Positions 1 through 7,104 of a stretch of 7,403 bases of DNA are shown here, one piece after another; position 1 is the stretch's first letter, and each line of letters opens with the position of its first letter. The translations under genes and the position numbers were made by a program. The notes beneath the pieces were generated by a model. It made no database searches. It worked only from the letters and a program-made list of their open reading frames with translations, and was not told the origin of the DNA. Origin of the DNA: an uncultured Candidatus Midichloriaceae bacterium (GTDB lineage Bacteria; Pseudomonadota; Alphaproteobacteria; Rickettsiales; Midichloriaceae); contig CAJQNX010000054.1 of the NCBI GenBank assembly GCA_905479795.1, positions 1-7,403 on the forward strand, in the 5' to 3' direction.

Positions 1-55
1 TGAGTCAACTCTACTACTACTTTTTGCTGAGTCAAGCTTTTTATGAATTATAAGG

Positions 56-808
56 TTAAATGCCTTTATAAAAATAATAGATTTTTTGTATATCAAGCCA
101 CATTGTTTTCTTTTGGGAAGGTTGTCTTAAAAGATACGATGGATGGAATATTACAAATGTGTCAATGGAATTCTTTAAATAGCTATTTGTATATTTAAAT
201 GTTTGATTTCTAAGTTGCCCCATTGGTGTTTTTAGTCCTAATAATGATTCCACAGCTGTGCTGCCAACTAATATAATAATTTTTGGATTCACAAGTGCAA
301 CATGCTTTTCAACTAATGGTCTACAAACATCTATCTCAGATGATGTGGGTCTTCTATTTGCAGGAGGGCGCCAAAATATGGTATTCGTTATATAGCAGCT
401 TGTTCTATCAATTTTAATTGCGGCAAGAATATTGTCCAATAATTTACCACTTTGTCCACAAAATGGCACTCCATGTTTATCTTCATTGGCCCCTGGAGCC
501 TCGCCAATTAGCATTACATCTGATTTAGAATTTCCATCAGCAAAAACAGTATTGGTGGCATATTTTTTAATATCTAGCTTATCAAACTTCTCAACAACAT
601 CTCTTAATTCTTCAATTGTAGTACATTTATCAGCAAGATTTTTAGCTATCTCTTCAATATTTGAGCTATCAAAATTTACATTTTTCTTTACTTCATTTTT
701 GATATATTTTTGTTGAATTTTTGATCTATCTTGAGGAACTTCATTCATAAAATAGTCCACACCTAATTCTTGATACCATTGTAATAATTTTTTTTTGGAT
801 GAATTCAT
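56..808 (-). CDS. Family-4-like uracil-DNA glycosylase (250 aa)
   Basis: Probably removes uracil from DNA at the start of base-excision repair. In rickettsial genomes such proteins are often labelled 'phage-type DNA polymerase' because of an old homology assignment. Visible motifs are GEAPG at residues 102-106, followed by a conserved ED and a GVPFCGQSGKLLD stretch, YITN at 139-142, WRPPANRRP at 146-154, an IIILVGSTAVESLLG core around 177-191, and HPSYLLR at 222-228 with the expected active-site-region His222. The N-terminal stretch LLQWYQELGVDYFMNEVP resembles the alphaproteobacterial branch and supports the ATG at 808. The usual KCRPP cysteine is Trp146, and the segment before ATNTVFADGN has Leu where many relatives have Cys, so a complete four-cysteine Fe-S cluster looks unlikely. 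The gene is transcribed away from rpmH, with no clear Shine-Dalgarno sequence. The family call is firm; exact substrate range is inferred. Confidence 0.9.
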   Translation of the reverse strand: MNSSKKKLLQWYQELGVDYFMNEVPQDRSKIQQKYIKNEVKKNVNFDSSNIEEIAKNLADKCTTIEELRDVVEKFDKLDIKKYATNTVFADGNSKSDVMLIGEAPGANEDKHGVPFCGQSGKLLDNILAAIKIDRTSCYITNTIFWRPPANRRPTSSEIDVCRPLVEKHVALVNPKIIILVGSTAVESLLGLKTPMGQLRNQTFKYTNSYLKNSIDTFVIFHPSYLLRQPSQKKTMWLDIQKIYYFYKGI

Positions 809-890
809 ATATAATATTGCTCAATAATATTGACTTTATTCAGTATTTAAGTTAGAGAATAGTCTTCAAACATATATATACTGGTAAAAA
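809..890. promoter_or_regulatory. Divergent intergenic region with tentative rpmH promoter
   Basis: This is the only divergent gap in the window, so it should hold the start signals for both the uracil-DNA glycosylase gene (minus) and the rpmH run (plus). A good -35-like TTGACT lies at 830-835 on the plus strand. The possible -10 boxes downstream (TAGAGA at 853-858, or GAGAAT at 855-860) are poor matches or poorly spaced. A short inverted repeat, TATTG-CT-CAATA, sits at 815-826, just upstream of the -35 and 7 bp from the glycosylase start codon. On the minus strand I see no convincing promoter beyond a weak TTGAAG. Placement by context is sound; the exact boxes are tentative. Confidence 0.4.
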
Positions 891-1031
891 ATGTCTACAA
901 AAAGAACTTTTCAGCCTAGCAATATAAAACGTAAAAGAAGACATGGTTTTAGAGCTAGAATGGCAACAGTAGGTGGCAGAAGGATTATAAACAACAGAAG
1001 AGCCAAAGGTAGAAAGGAATTATCTGCATAA
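891..1031 (+). CDS. rpmH: 50S ribosomal protein L34 (46 aa)
   Basis: Small, very basic protein of the large ribosomal subunit. The translation begins MSTKRTFQPSN, continues with KRKRRHGFRARMAT, and ends RRAKGRKELSA, which matches the L34 signature from end to end. It is 46 residues, against about 44 in most bacteria; the extra residues are Ser-Thr inserted after the initiator Met. The start is the ATG at 891, since the family's KRTFQPS motif follows directly, although no strong Shine-Dalgarno is visible (ACTGGTAAAAA precedes it). It is first in the plus-strand run and lies 23 bp before rnpA, the standard rpmH-rnpA order found across bacteria. It is easily missed by automated calling because of its size. 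Identification is close to certain. Confidence 0.97.
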   Translation: MSTKRTFQPSNIKRKRRHGFRARMATVGGRRIINNRRAKGRKELSA

Positions 1032-1054
1032 TTCAATCTTTTTGGGTTAAGTTA

Positions 1055-1423
1055 TTGGACTTAAAAAAAACAAAAATAACCAAAAATTCTGCTTACAAAG
1101 AATTATTTATCAATTCAGACAAAACAGTTGGGAAATACTTTGTAATACTATATAAAAGTGCGCAGATTAAAAACACTGAGCTAGTGAACTTTAGATTTGG
1201 TATAACAGCTAGCAAAAAAATTGGAAATGCCGTAAAAAGAAATTGGTGCAAGAGAGTGATTAGAATCTTGGTAGGTCAACTAGACTTAACGGATTTAACA
1301 AAAGATTTATACATCAATGTGATTGCAAGAAAATTTATGATTAAAGAGAATTTTTCAATACTAAAAAATGATTTCAACTCTTCTATAAAAAAGATAGCAA
1401 GGTATGAAAAAAAATCTAAATAA
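1055..1423 (+). CDS. rnpA: Ribonuclease P protein component (122 aa)
   Basis: Protein cofactor of RNase P; it helps the catalytic RNA bind precursor tRNA and trim its 5' leader. The sequence shows the family pattern: an N-terminal ITKNSAYKELF helix (residues 8-18), a KYFVILYK strand, FRFGITASKKIGNAVKRN (47-63), and the basic RNA-binding helix KRNWCKRVIRIL (61-72). The usual RNR-type motif here reads RNWCKR, with Trp64 in a position often occupied by Arg or Lys. The start is most likely the TTG at 1055: the reading frame is open further upstream into rpmH, but the next in-frame ATG comes only at about residue 95, which would remove the core. No Shine-Dalgarno stands out. Length is normal for the family. 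Its 3' end overlaps yidD by 20 bp. The family call is strong; the start is less certain. Confidence 0.93.
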   Translation: MDLKKTKITKNSAYKELFINSDKTVGKYFVILYKSAQIKNTELVNFRFGITASKKIGNAVKRNWCKRVIRILVGQLDLTDLTKDLYINVIARKFMIKENFSILKNDFNSSIKKIARYEKKSK

Positions 1424-1664
1424 GTTAGTTAATGTATTTCTTTTCATATTGGTATCACTATATCAAAACTTGGTATCGCCATTTATGAGCCCTTCATGTA
1501 GATTTTACCCTAGTTGTTCAAGTTACGCAAAAGAGGCCTTAAAAAAATTTGGTTTCAAAGGGGTATTTTTAACATTAAAAAGACTTTTAAAATGTAACCC
1601 TTTTTTTGAAGGGGGGCACGATCCAGTGCCCAGTAAAATAATTAAAAAGGAAAGATATGAATAA
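1404..1664 (+). CDS. yidD: Membrane protein insertion efficiency factor YidD (86 aa)
   Basis: Small membrane-associated protein thought to assist YidC-dependent insertion of inner-membrane proteins; its exact mechanism is not settled. After a hydrophobic N-terminal stretch (about residues 8-19) comes the YidD signature: LYQNLVSPFMSPSCRFYPSC, then SSYAKEALKKFGFKGVFLTLKRLLKCNPFFEGGHDPVP. The conserved cysteines are Cys32, Cys38 and Cys64. Length is typical. The ATG at 1404 lies inside rnpA and overlaps it by 20 bp; an AAGG at 1399-1402 is too close to the start to be a normal Shine-Dalgarno, so translation probably depends on coupling to rnpA. Its stop overlaps the yidC start by 8 bp. The position between rnpA and yidC is the standard one and confirms the call. 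Confidence 0.95.
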   Translation: MKKNLNKLVNVFLFILVSLYQNLVSPFMSPSCRFYPSCSSYAKEALKKFGFKGVFLTLKRLLKCNPFFEGGHDPVPSKIIKKERYE

Positions 1665-3321
1665 TAATTTAAGGACAATTTTAGCAGCAGTTTTATCAAT
1701 GGTAATTTTGATATTATGGCAAAACTATTTTTCTAAACCTGAATCTTCAAGTAATAATAGCGCTATACATAAAGAAAAGACAATCGATGAATTTAAGTTT
1801 GGTGATATAGAAAATTTAGAAAATAAAGTTTTGGATCGTCCAATTATTGATAAGCCTAAAGGTGGGAAGGTCAAATTTAATAATAATATGATAAGTGGCT
1901 CAATCAATTTGCTTGGTGCGAGAATTGATGATTTAATTTTACTCGAATATAAGCAAACAGTAAAAAAGAGTAGTAAGGATGTTGTTTTGTTATCTCCAGC
2001 TGGAACAAAGGAAGTTTACTATACTGAATTTGGTTGGTTATCAAATGATAGAAGTATAGAATTACCAAATAATAAATCAATTTGGCATGCGGATAAAAAA
2101 ACTCTTAATCCACATGATAAGGTGACTTTATCATGGAAGAATAAAGCGGGTGCACAATTTTTTATTGCAATAAGCTTAGACGAAAATTACATGTTTACAG
2201 TAGAGCAAAAAGTCATTGGGGTGCAAAATAGTATAATAAAATCCTATGCAGCAATAAGTAGAGGTGTTTATGGAAATGGCAAAAGCGAAATGCTTATACA
2301 CGAAGGTGGAATAGGGGTGTTTGATAACAAATTGAAGGAAGTTACTTTTGACGATTTAGATGAAAAAAAATTAAATTTTTCTGATTCGGATAATGGCTGG
2401 TTTGGATTTTCAGATAAATATTGGTTAACTGCAATCATTCCTGAAAATTCATCTATCTCAACAAAATTTTTAGGCTACAAAACTAATGAAGGAAATAGAT
2501 ATCAAGCAGATGCTATTATCAATCCGAACGATTCTGATAATAATTATAGTAGATTACATTTTTTTGCTGGAGCCAAAAAATTAAAGCTTTTGGATTATTA
2601 TGAGAAAAAATACAACATAAAATTATTTGATAGAGCTGTAGATTTTGGGATTCTTTACTTCATTACTAAGCCAATCTTTATTGCATTAAACTTTTTTCAC
2701 TCTTTGGTTGGAAATTTTGGTGTTGCAATTATCTTACTTACTATATTCATAAAGATATTATTATTCCCACTTGCATATAAAGGTTTTAAAGGAATGAATA
2801 AGCTTAAAGAGCTTCAGCCTGAGATGACTAGGTTAAAGAAATTGTGCGATGGTGATAGTGCAAAATTTCAAAAATCAATTGTGGAGCTTTACAAAAAAGA
2901 AAAAGTAAATCCAATGTCGGGCTGTTTACCAATTCTTTTACAAATGCCGATATTTTTTGCTCTCTATAAAGTGCTATATGTCACTTTGGAAATGAGGCAT
3001 GCTAAATTTTATTTATGGATCAAAGATTTATCTGCTACAGATCCAACAAATATTTTTACCCTATTTAGCTTAATACCTTGGGATCCTCCAAGTTTTCTTC
3101 ATGTGGGAGTTTTACCGATAATTATGGCGCTTACGTTGTATTTTCAACAGATGCTAAATCCGCAGCCTACTGACCCTACACAAGCAAAAGTTATGAAATT
3201 CTTACCTTTAATATTTTTATTTATGTTTGCTTCATTTCCATCAGGTCTTGTATTATATTGGTCATGTAGTAATATTCTTTCTATTACACAACAAGTATTA
3301 ATTAAAAGAATAACAAAGTAG
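1657..3321 (+). CDS. yidC: Membrane protein insertase YidC (554 aa)
   Basis: Inner-membrane insertase of the YidC/Oxa1/Alb3 family; it folds and inserts membrane proteins alone or with the Sec translocon. Layout: a first membrane segment (about residues 7-24), a long periplasmic domain of the Gram-negative type (about 30-320), then the conserved five-helix core. Core landmarks are LFDRAVDFGILYFITKPIF (323-341), GNFGVAIILLTIFIKILLFPL (352-372), LQPEMTRLKK (386-395), EKVNPMSGCLPILLQMPIFFALYKVL (415-440), WIKDLSATDP (454-463) and FPSGLVLYWSCSN (527-539). Lys366 occupies the place of the functionally important arginine in the hydrophilic groove of E. coli YidC. Length is close to E. coli's 548. 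The ATG at 1657 has one of the clearest Shine-Dalgarno sequences here (AAGGAAAG, 1647-1654). The stop codon shares one base with the mnmA start. Confidence 0.97.
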   Translation: MNNNLRTILAAVLSMVILILWQNYFSKPESSSNNSAIHKEKTIDEFKFGDIENLENKVLDRPIIDKPKGGKVKFNNNMISGSINLLGARIDDLILLEYKQTVKKSSKDVVLLSPAGTKEVYYTEFGWLSNDRSIELPNNKSIWHADKKTLNPHDKVTLSWKNKAGAQFFIAISLDENYMFTVEQKVIGVQNSIIKSYAAISRGVYGNGKSEMLIHEGGIGVFDNKLKEVTFDDLDEKKLNFSDSDNGWFGFSDKYWLTAIIPENSSISTKFLGYKTNEGNRYQADAIINPNDSDNNYSRLHFFAGAKKLKLLDYYEKKYNIKLFDRAVDFGILYFITKPIFIALNFFHSLVGNFGVAIILLTIFIKILLFPLAYKGFKGMNKLKELQPEMTRLKKLCDGDSAKFQKSIVELYKKEKVNPMSGCLPILLQMPIFFALYKVLYVTLEMRHAKFYLWIKDLSATDPTNIFTLFSLIPWDPPSFLHVGVLPIIMALTLYFQQMLNPQPTDPTQAKVMKFLPLIFLFMFASFPSGLVLYWSCSNILSITQQVLIKRITK

Positions 3322-4412
3322 TGCAGCTTAAAAAGAAGGATAAAATCGTAGTAGCAATGTCAGGTGGAGTTGATAGCTCTACTGTTGCAGCAATACTTAA
3401 TGACCAAGGTTATGAAGTGATAGGTGTGACTTTGCAACTATATGATGTTGGTGAAATGGCATCAAAAAAGGGTGCCTGTTGCGCTGGACAAGATATATAT
3501 GATGCAAAAATGGCAGCAGATAAAATTGGCATCCCACATTACGTGTTAAATTATGAAAGCCTTTTTAGTAAAAAGGTTATAGAGGATTTTGCTGAAAGCT
3601 ACATACAAGGTGAAACCCCAATACCATGTGTAAAATGCAATCAAAAAGTTAAGTTCGAAGATTTATATAAAATGGCTAAAAGTCTAGGAGCAAAAGCATT
3701 AGCCACAGGACATTATGTTAGAAAGGTCAATGTGGATAATGAAAACATGCTTCTCAAGGGAGTTGATTCTAATAAAGATCAAAGCTATTTTCTTTTTACA
3801 ACAACTAAGGAGCAAATGAATTTTTTAGAGTTTCCTCTTGGGGGATTTACTAAAGATGAAACAAGAAATCTTGCAAAAAAATACGAATTAAATATATCAG
3901 ATAAACCTGAAAGTCAGGATATTTGTTTTGTTCCAAATGGAAATTATTCAGAAATAATTAAAAAACTCAAGCCAGAATCATATACACAAGGTGATATTGT
4001 AAATTTAGATGGGCAGGTTTTGGGTAAGCATGATGGTATTGTAAATTTTACTATTGGCCAACGCAGGAGAATAGGAATTGCAAATAATAAGCCACTGTAT
4101 GTAATAAAAATTGATCCAAAAAATAATAAAGTTATAGTAGGTGAAAAAGAGGATTTAAAATCTACAAGATTGAAAATTAAAGAATTAAATTGGTTATCCA
4201 ACAATGAGTGCTTAAAGGACAATATAAAGTGTTCGGTTAGACTAAGATCAAATCACAAAGAAATAGATGCAAACATGAAGTATTTAGGAGATGGATTTGC
4301 GGATATTACACTTGAATCATCTTATTATGGAATCACACCCGGCCAAGCATGTGTGATGTATGATGGAGATAGAGTACTTGGTGGTGGATGGATTATGAGA
4401 GAAGATTGCTAA
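3321..4412 (+). CDS. mnmA: tRNA 2-thiouridine(34) synthase MnmA (363 aa)
   Basis: Cytoplasmic ATP-dependent enzyme that thiolates U34 of the Lys, Glu and Gln tRNAs, using sulfur relayed from a cysteine desulfurase. The PP-loop SGGVDSS is at residues 14-20. The catalytic cysteines are Cys103 (in TPIPCVKCNQKVKF) and Cys202 (in KPESQDICFVPNG). Other family marks are ATGHYVRK (128-135), KDQSYFLF (152-159), FTIGQRRRIGI (243-253), and the C-terminal beta-barrel motifs ITPGQACVMYDGD and VLGGGWI. Length is normal. The start is a GTG at 3321 that shares one base with the yidC stop (TAGTG), indicating coupled translation; the next Met (residue 13) lies just before the PP-loop and would remove its first strand. 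The lpxK start follows directly after the stop. Both cysteines and the PP-loop are intact, so the enzyme should be active. Confidence 0.97.
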   Translation: MQLKKKDKIVVAMSGGVDSSTVAAILNDQGYEVIGVTLQLYDVGEMASKKGACCAGQDIYDAKMAADKIGIPHYVLNYESLFSKKVIEDFAESYIQGETPIPCVKCNQKVKFEDLYKMAKSLGAKALATGHYVRKVNVDNENMLLKGVDSNKDQSYFLFTTTKEQMNFLEFPLGGFTKDETRNLAKKYELNISDKPESQDICFVPNGNYSEIIKKLKPESYTQGDIVNLDGQVLGKHDGIVNFTIGQRRRIGIANNKPLYVIKIDPKNNKVIVGEKEDLKSTRLKIKELNWLSNNECLKDNIKCSVRLRSNHKEIDANMKYLGDGFADITLESSYYGITPGQACVMYDGDRVLGGGWIMREDC

Positions 4413-5411
4413 ATGAATTTGATAGATAAAATAGCGCGCTACGTACAAAATTCATTATGGTCTGAAGTTAGGTTAGTAAACTATTTATTATTACCATTTT
4501 CAGCTATATATAGCCTAATTAGAAATTTAAGATATTATTTTTATCAAACTCCGATTAAATTTCAAAGTAAGATAGTTTGCGTTGGTAATTCAATATCAGG
4601 AGGAGCTGGCAAAACACCTGTAGTAATAAGATTGGCAGAGTTATTATCAGACAATAAAAAATTAAATATTGCCGTTGTAGCTAGAGGATATAAGGGAAAG
4701 TTAAGTAAAAAAGTAGTAAAGGTGAATTTAAAAAAACATTCATGTAATGAGGTTGGAGATGAGGCATTATTAATTGCAGAGCACGCAACAGTTTACATTT
4801 CTAAAAATAGAAAATTAGCTATTAGAATGGCTGAAAAACATGGAGCAAAAATTATAATTTTAGATGATGGGTTTCAAGACAATTCAATTCATAAAGATTT
4901 TTCTATATTAGTAATTAGTACAAATATCTTTAAGAAGCAGACAAATACTTTTTTAATACCTGCTGGTCCTATGAGAGAAAGCTTAAAAACAAGTATAAGA
5001 AAGGCTAATATTATTATTACTTCTGATAAAAATCACGAATTGGAAAAAAATAAATTGATTGCAAATAAGGAGTTATTCCATCAGCAGCAAGTGATAAAAA
5101 ATCAACATGAAATTCAAGGCAAAGAATTTATACTATTATGCGGAATTGCACAGCCGGAGAGAGTTGAAAAAACTGCAAAAAACCTAGATGCAAAAATAAT
5201 TAAAAAATATTTTTTCCCAGATCATTATAATTTTTTAAATGAGGAGCTAGAAGAAATTTACAATCAAGCCAAAGAATTTGATTGTAAGGTTTTAACAACT
5301 AAAAAGGATTTTGTTAGAATTAATGCAAAATTTCATGGTTTTACTATTGTGATTGACTATTCTATTAAGATTAATGATGAAGGTAAGCTAATTAAAAAAC
5401 TATTAACCTAA
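4413..5411 (+). CDS. lpxK: Tetraacyldisaccharide 4'-kinase LpxK (332 aa)
   Basis: Inner-membrane kinase that phosphorylates the 4' position of the tetraacylated disaccharide to make lipid IVA, a late step of the Raetz lipid A pathway. An N-terminal hydrophobic helix (about residues 19-36) anchors it. The P-loop reads GNSISGGAGKTP at 58-69 with Lys67 and Thr68. Further marks are RGYKG (91-95), VGDEALL (114-120), ILDDGFQD (149-156), PAGPMRES (183-190), GIAQPER (244-250), FPDHYNF (268-274) and TTKKDFVR (295-302). Length is standard. The ATG at 4413 directly follows the mnmA TAA, with a Shine-Dalgarno-like GAGAGAAG at 4396-4403 inside mnmA. An intact lpxK implies that the organism makes lipid A, and so has a lipopolysaccharide-type outer membrane. 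No other lpx gene is in the window. Confidence 0.95.
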   Translation: MNLIDKIARYVQNSLWSEVRLVNYLLLPFSAIYSLIRNLRYYFYQTPIKFQSKIVCVGNSISGGAGKTPVVIRLAELLSDNKKLNIAVVARGYKGKLSKKVVKVNLKKHSCNEVGDEALLIAEHATVYISKNRKLAIRMAEKHGAKIIILDDGFQDNSIHKDFSILVISTNIFKKQTNTFLIPAGPMRESLKTSIRKANIIITSDKNHELEKNKLIANKELFHQQQVIKNQHEIQGKEFILLCGIAQPERVEKTAKNLDAKIIKKYFFPDHYNFLNEELEEIYNQAKEFDCKVLTTKKDFVRINAKFHGFTIVIDYSIKINDEGKLIKKLLT

Positions 5412-5452
5412 TTTAATTTTATATGCTAAGTTTAAATAAAATTTTTTAGAAT

Positions 5453-6451
5453 ATGTTTGAAAACATTATTGAAATATTAGGTATAGTATTACCAATAATT
5501 TTAAAAATTTTACTTTTGATAATACCCCTTTTGCTATCAGTTGCATATTTAACGTTAGCTGAAAGAAAGATTATTGGATGGATGCAATTAAGAAAAGGTC
5601 CAAACAGAACCGGTTTCCTTGGTTTGTTACAACCTATTGCGGATGCACTTAAATTAATTTTTAAAGAGCCAATAATACCCCAAGGTTCTGACAAAGTTTT
5701 ATTTTTACTTGCGCCAATCATCACTTTTTCATTGGCTATGATTGGTTGGGCTGCAATTCCCATTGATACATTTATAATAGCTAATCTTAATGTAGGAGTG
5801 ATGTATATACTTGCAGTTTCATCACTTGGTGTTTATGGCGTTATTATAGCTGGTTGGGCGAGCAATTCTAAATATGCATTTTTAGGAGCTATAAGATCTG
5901 CTGCACAAATGATATCATATGAGATTGCAATCGGTCTTTGCATTGTTTGTGTCTTATTGACTACAGGAACTTTGAATTTAACAGAAATTATAAATGCTCA
6001 AAAGGATATGCCGCTCTATATGGATTTATTGCTTTTCCCTATGTTTGTGGTTTTCTTTATTTCAATCTTAGCAGAGACGAATAGACATCCCTTTGATTTA
6101 CCTGAAGCAGAATCGGAGTTGGTTGCAGGGTACAATGTAGAATATTCATCCATGCCATTTGCATTATTTTTTCTTGGAGAATATGCAAATATGATTTTGA
6201 TGAGCTCTTTTGCAGTAGTGCTCTTTATGGGAGGGTGGTTACCTCCATTTAAGTTGGAATTTTTAAATTTCGTCCCAGGGTTTATCTGGTTCATTTTGAA
6301 GATTATGTTTTGCCTGTTTATTTTTATATGGATTAGGGCATCAATTCCAAGATTTAGATATGATCAGTTAATGAGATTAGGTTGGAAAGTATTTTTACCA
6401 CTTACTTTAATCTGGGTAATTTTAATTGCCTCTATAGTGGTTTATTCTTAA
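5453..6451 (+). CDS. nuoH: NADH-quinone oxidoreductase subunit H (complex I, 332 aa)
   Basis: Membrane subunit of respiratory complex I (ND1 homologue) that helps form the quinone-binding chamber at the junction with the peripheral arm. The translation is rich in membrane helices and carries the family's conserved loops: AERKIIGWMQLRKGPNRTG (36-54), LLQPIADALKLIFKEP (58-73), IRSAAQMISYEIAIGL (147-162) and the acidic quinone-chamber loop AETNRHPFDLPEAESELVAGYNVEYSS (207-233), then IRASIPRFRYDQLMRLGWKVFLPL (294-317). All key charged residues of these loops appear present. Length is normal. The ATG at 5453 follows a 41-bp A/T-rich gap after lpxK and lacks a clear Shine-Dalgarno. Unusually, no other nuo gene adjoins it: lpxK lies upstream and a tRNA-modification gene downstream. 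Confidence 0.97.
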   Translation: MFENIIEILGIVLPIILKILLLIIPLLLSVAYLTLAERKIIGWMQLRKGPNRTGFLGLLQPIADALKLIFKEPIIPQGSDKVLFLLAPIITFSLAMIGWAAIPIDTFIIANLNVGVMYILAVSSLGVYGVIIAGWASNSKYAFLGAIRSAAQMISYEIAIGLCIVCVLLTTGTLNLTEIINAQKDMPLYMDLLLFPMFVVFFISILAETNRHPFDLPEAESELVAGYNVEYSSMPFALFFLGEYANMILMSSFAVVLFMGGWLPPFKLEFLNFVPGFIWFILKIMFCLFIFIWIRASIPRFRYDQLMRLGWKVFLPLTLIWVILIASIVVYS

Positions 6452-6454
6452 GCG

Positions 6455-7090
6455 ATGTTCATGAAAAAAGCGACCATATTCTCGCAAGATAATTTAGATA
6501 AAATCATAAATGCTTTTTCTCAGGGCAAAGTAGTTTGTATACCTACAGATACAGTATATGCGATGTCATGTGATGCAACAAATATAGATGCAATAAAAAA
6601 AATTTATCAGATCAAGGAAAGAGCTTTAAATAAAACATTACCTATTTTTGTAGCAGATATTCAAATGGCTAAAGCATATGTTAAATTTTCTTCTAAGGAA
6701 TTAAAGCTTATAGAAAATTTTTGGCCTGGAGCCCTAACTTTGGTATCAAAAGTGCTAGATAATAACCAAAAAATTCCAAATATATTAATTAATAAAGATA
6801 AAATTGCCGTTAGAACGCCAGATCATAAGCTGATTCAAACTATTTGCAAAAGCATTAACAAACCTATCATTGCAACAAGTGCGAATATATCCTCCCAATC
6901 AAGTGTCAATAGTACAGAGGATATAATAAAAATTTTTCTTAATAAAGTAGACTATATAGTACAAGATTCTGCTTTGTGCAAAAGTAATGATTTGACCCCA
7001 TCAACCATAGTAGAGTTTATTAGTGAGGATAAATTTAGATTGATAAGAGAAGGCAAGATATCAAAAAGTGAATTAGATAACAGGATTTAA
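6455..7090 (+). CDS. tsaC: YrdC/Sua5-domain threonylcarbamoyl-AMP synthase (211 aa)
   Basis: Makes threonylcarbamoyl-adenylate from threonine, bicarbonate and ATP, the first step of the t6A37 modification of ANN-decoding tRNAs. YrdC-domain motifs are visible: IPTDTVYAMSCDA (29-41), the KxR-type element KERALNKTLPIFV (54-66), FWPGALTLV (89-97), VRTPDH (119-124), IATSANISS (139-147), TPSTIVEF (181-188) and LIREGKIS (196-203). At 211 residues it has only the YrdC domain and lacks the extra C-terminal domain of full-length Sua5, so TsaC is the better name, although the bulk of the sequence resembles the YwlC/Sua5 branch. The start is the ATG at 6455, or 6 bp later the ATG at 6461, which gives MKKATIF; neither has a clear Shine-Dalgarno. 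It begins 3 bp after nuoH ends, so the two are probably co-transcribed. Confidence 0.92.
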   Translation: MFMKKATIFSQDNLDKIINAFSQGKVVCIPTDTVYAMSCDATNIDAIKKIYQIKERALNKTLPIFVADIQMAKAYVKFSSKELKLIENFWPGALTLVSKVLDNNQKIPNILINKDKIAVRTPDHKLIQTICKSINKPIIATSANISSQSSVNSTEDIIKIFLNKVDYIVQDSALCKSNDLTPSTIVEFISEDKFRLIREGKISKSELDNRI

Positions 7091-7104
7091 TAAAAATTCA
7101 GTAG

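Noticed and set aside
432..716. 94-residue plus-strand ORF opposite the uracil-DNA glycosylase gene
   Set aside because: It lies wholly inside a well-supported gene on the other strand, has no recognisable motif, and is a shadow of that gene's codon pattern.
5412..5452. Terminator-like hairpin (AATTTTAT at 5415-5422 and ATAAAATT at 5436-5443, followed by Ts) between lpxK and nuoH
   Set aside because: The stem is entirely A/T with a 13-nt loop, and the T-run overlaps the stem. Such structures are expected by chance in DNA this A/T-rich, and it is too weak to call a terminator.
6016..6294. 92-residue minus-strand ORF inside nuoH; similar antisense ORFs occur in yidC (1725-1907), mnmA (3944-4222) and 5' nuoH (5446-5763)
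   Set aside because: Each is antisense to a gene with full family motifs, shows no motif of its own and no start signal.
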